A stretch of DNA of 6,717 nt from contig JARFPW010000042.1 of the NCBI GenBank assembly GCA_029288095.1, positions 1-6,717 on the forward strand, in the 5' to 3' direction. Both the position numbers and the translations under genes were made by a program. Below the pieces are notes generated by a model that made no database searches, was not told the origin of the DNA, and saw nothing but the letters and a program-made list of their open reading frames with translations. This DNA comes from Gemmatimonadota bacterium (lineage in GTDB: Bacteria; Gemmatimonadota; Gemmatimonadetes; Palauibacterales; Palauibacteraceae). Positions 6,304-6,717 of the stretch are shown here, piece after piece; position 1 is the first letter of the stretch, and each line of letters starts with the position of its first letter.

Positions 6304-6717
6304 GTGGCGGCGCGCACATCTCCCGTACCCGATTGGGTCCCCGACGACCTTCCCCGTTCTCCGGGCGTCTATCATTTCGTAGACGCCCTGGGGACTCCCA
6401 TCTACATCGGGAAGAGCGTCAACCTGCGGCGCAGAGTGCGCGGGTACTTCTATGGGGGCGGCCCTAAGGACACCCGCCTGCGCGACATGCTGCGCCTGGC
6501 GCGGGGAGTGGTTCCCTTCCGGGCGGGCACCGATCTCGAGGCCTGCCTCGAGGAAGCCGACGGGATCGCGCTTCATCGTCCGCCGTTCAACCGCGTCGGC
6601 AAGAACCGGTCGCGCGGCTGGTATGTCGAGATCGACTGGTCCGATCCGTTCCCACGTTTCAGGGTCGTTCGCCGCACCCGCCGGGTTCGTGCCCAATACA
6701 TCGGCCCCTTCCGGGGA
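6304..6717 (+). CDS. GIY-YIG nuclease domain protein (UvrC N-terminal/Cho-like), 3' end cut off
   Basis: The first 138 codons of a gene that leaves the right edge. It opens almost directly with a GIY-YIG endonuclease domain like that of UvrC and Cho, which nicks DNA beside a lesion, and like the one fused to DnaQ-type exonucleases. Visible motifs are GVY (21-23), YIGKS (34-38), NLRRRV (40-45) with the catalytic-type arginine R42 or R43, EACLEEA (79-85) where E84 aligns with the metal-binding glutamate, and RPPFN (92-96). FPRFRVVRR (116-124) and QYIGPFRG (131-138) match the segment after the domain in the exonuclease-fused group. Only about 15 residues precede the domain, so an exonuclease fused upstream is excluded. 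GTG at 6304 has a weak GGA upstream; an in-frame ATG at 6265 has no ribosome-binding sequence and falls within the candidate -10. Whether the missing part carries UvrC's UvrB-binding and RNase H-like domains cannot be told. Confidence 0.87.
   Translation, partial: MAARTSPVPDWVPDDLPRSPGVYHFVDALGTPIYIGKSVNLRRRVRGYFYGGGPKDTRLRDMLRLARGVVPFRAGTDLEACLEEADGIALHRPPFNRVGKNRSRGWYVEIDWSDPFPRFRVVRRTRRVRAQYIGPFRG

Noticed and set aside
6211..6696. A 161-codon minus-strand frame at the right end
   Set aside because: It is antisense to the GIY-YIG gene, whose catalytic motifs are clear in the plus-strand frame.
1..6717. A defence, toxin-antitoxin, retron, CRISPR or mobile-element system
   Set aside because: No repeat array, transposase, integrase, reverse transcriptase, toxin-antitoxin pair or attachment-site-like duplication is visible. 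The lone GIY-YIG domain is of the repair (UvrC/Cho) type, not a homing endonuclease within an intron.

Overview
The window is GC-rich bacterial DNA, densely coding, with no rRNA, tRNA, CRISPR array, insertion sequence or phage gene that I can see. The gene content suggests a Gram-negative-type organism, most likely Gemmatimonadota or a neighbouring group such as Acidobacteriota or the Rhodothermota/Bacteroidota side. It carries a DUF5916 outer-membrane barrel with a CBM9-like N-terminal domain and a lipoprotein 6-bladed beta-propeller of the kind that is abundant there. This placement is inferred from protein style, not from a marker gene.

Layout: two genes point left and four point right, divided by an intergenic region near 1759-2013. 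On the minus strand, transcription runs from a flavoprotein of the L-2-hydroxyglutarate oxidase family (lhgO, 571-1758) into the 5' part of a WecA/MraY-type polyprenyl-phosphate sugar-1-phosphate transferase (1-488), which is cut by the left edge. On the plus strand, a large outer-membrane beta-barrel protein (2014-4707) is followed after 16 bases by a small eight-cysteine zinc-ribbon protein of the DUF1272 type (4724-4936). After 70 more bases comes a beta-propeller lipoprotein (5007-6239). These three could be one transcription unit. A GIY-YIG nuclease-domain gene (6304 to the right edge) starts next, probably from its own promoter.

Functionally this looks like chromosomal housekeeping and envelope material rather than a defence or mobile island. 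The flavoprotein would return L-2-hydroxyglutarate to 2-oxoglutarate. The transferase would start assembly of a lipid-linked surface glycan. The barrel and the lipoprotein are both exported and predicted to lie at the outer membrane, but neither has a known substrate. The nuclease resembles the UvrC/Cho incision domain. I found no convincing new system. The points most worth checking are a strongly translated-looking seven-codon leader that overlaps the lhgO start (ATGA), a pair of similar dyads three helical turns apart in the divergent region, and the barrel / zinc-ribbon / propeller gene order.
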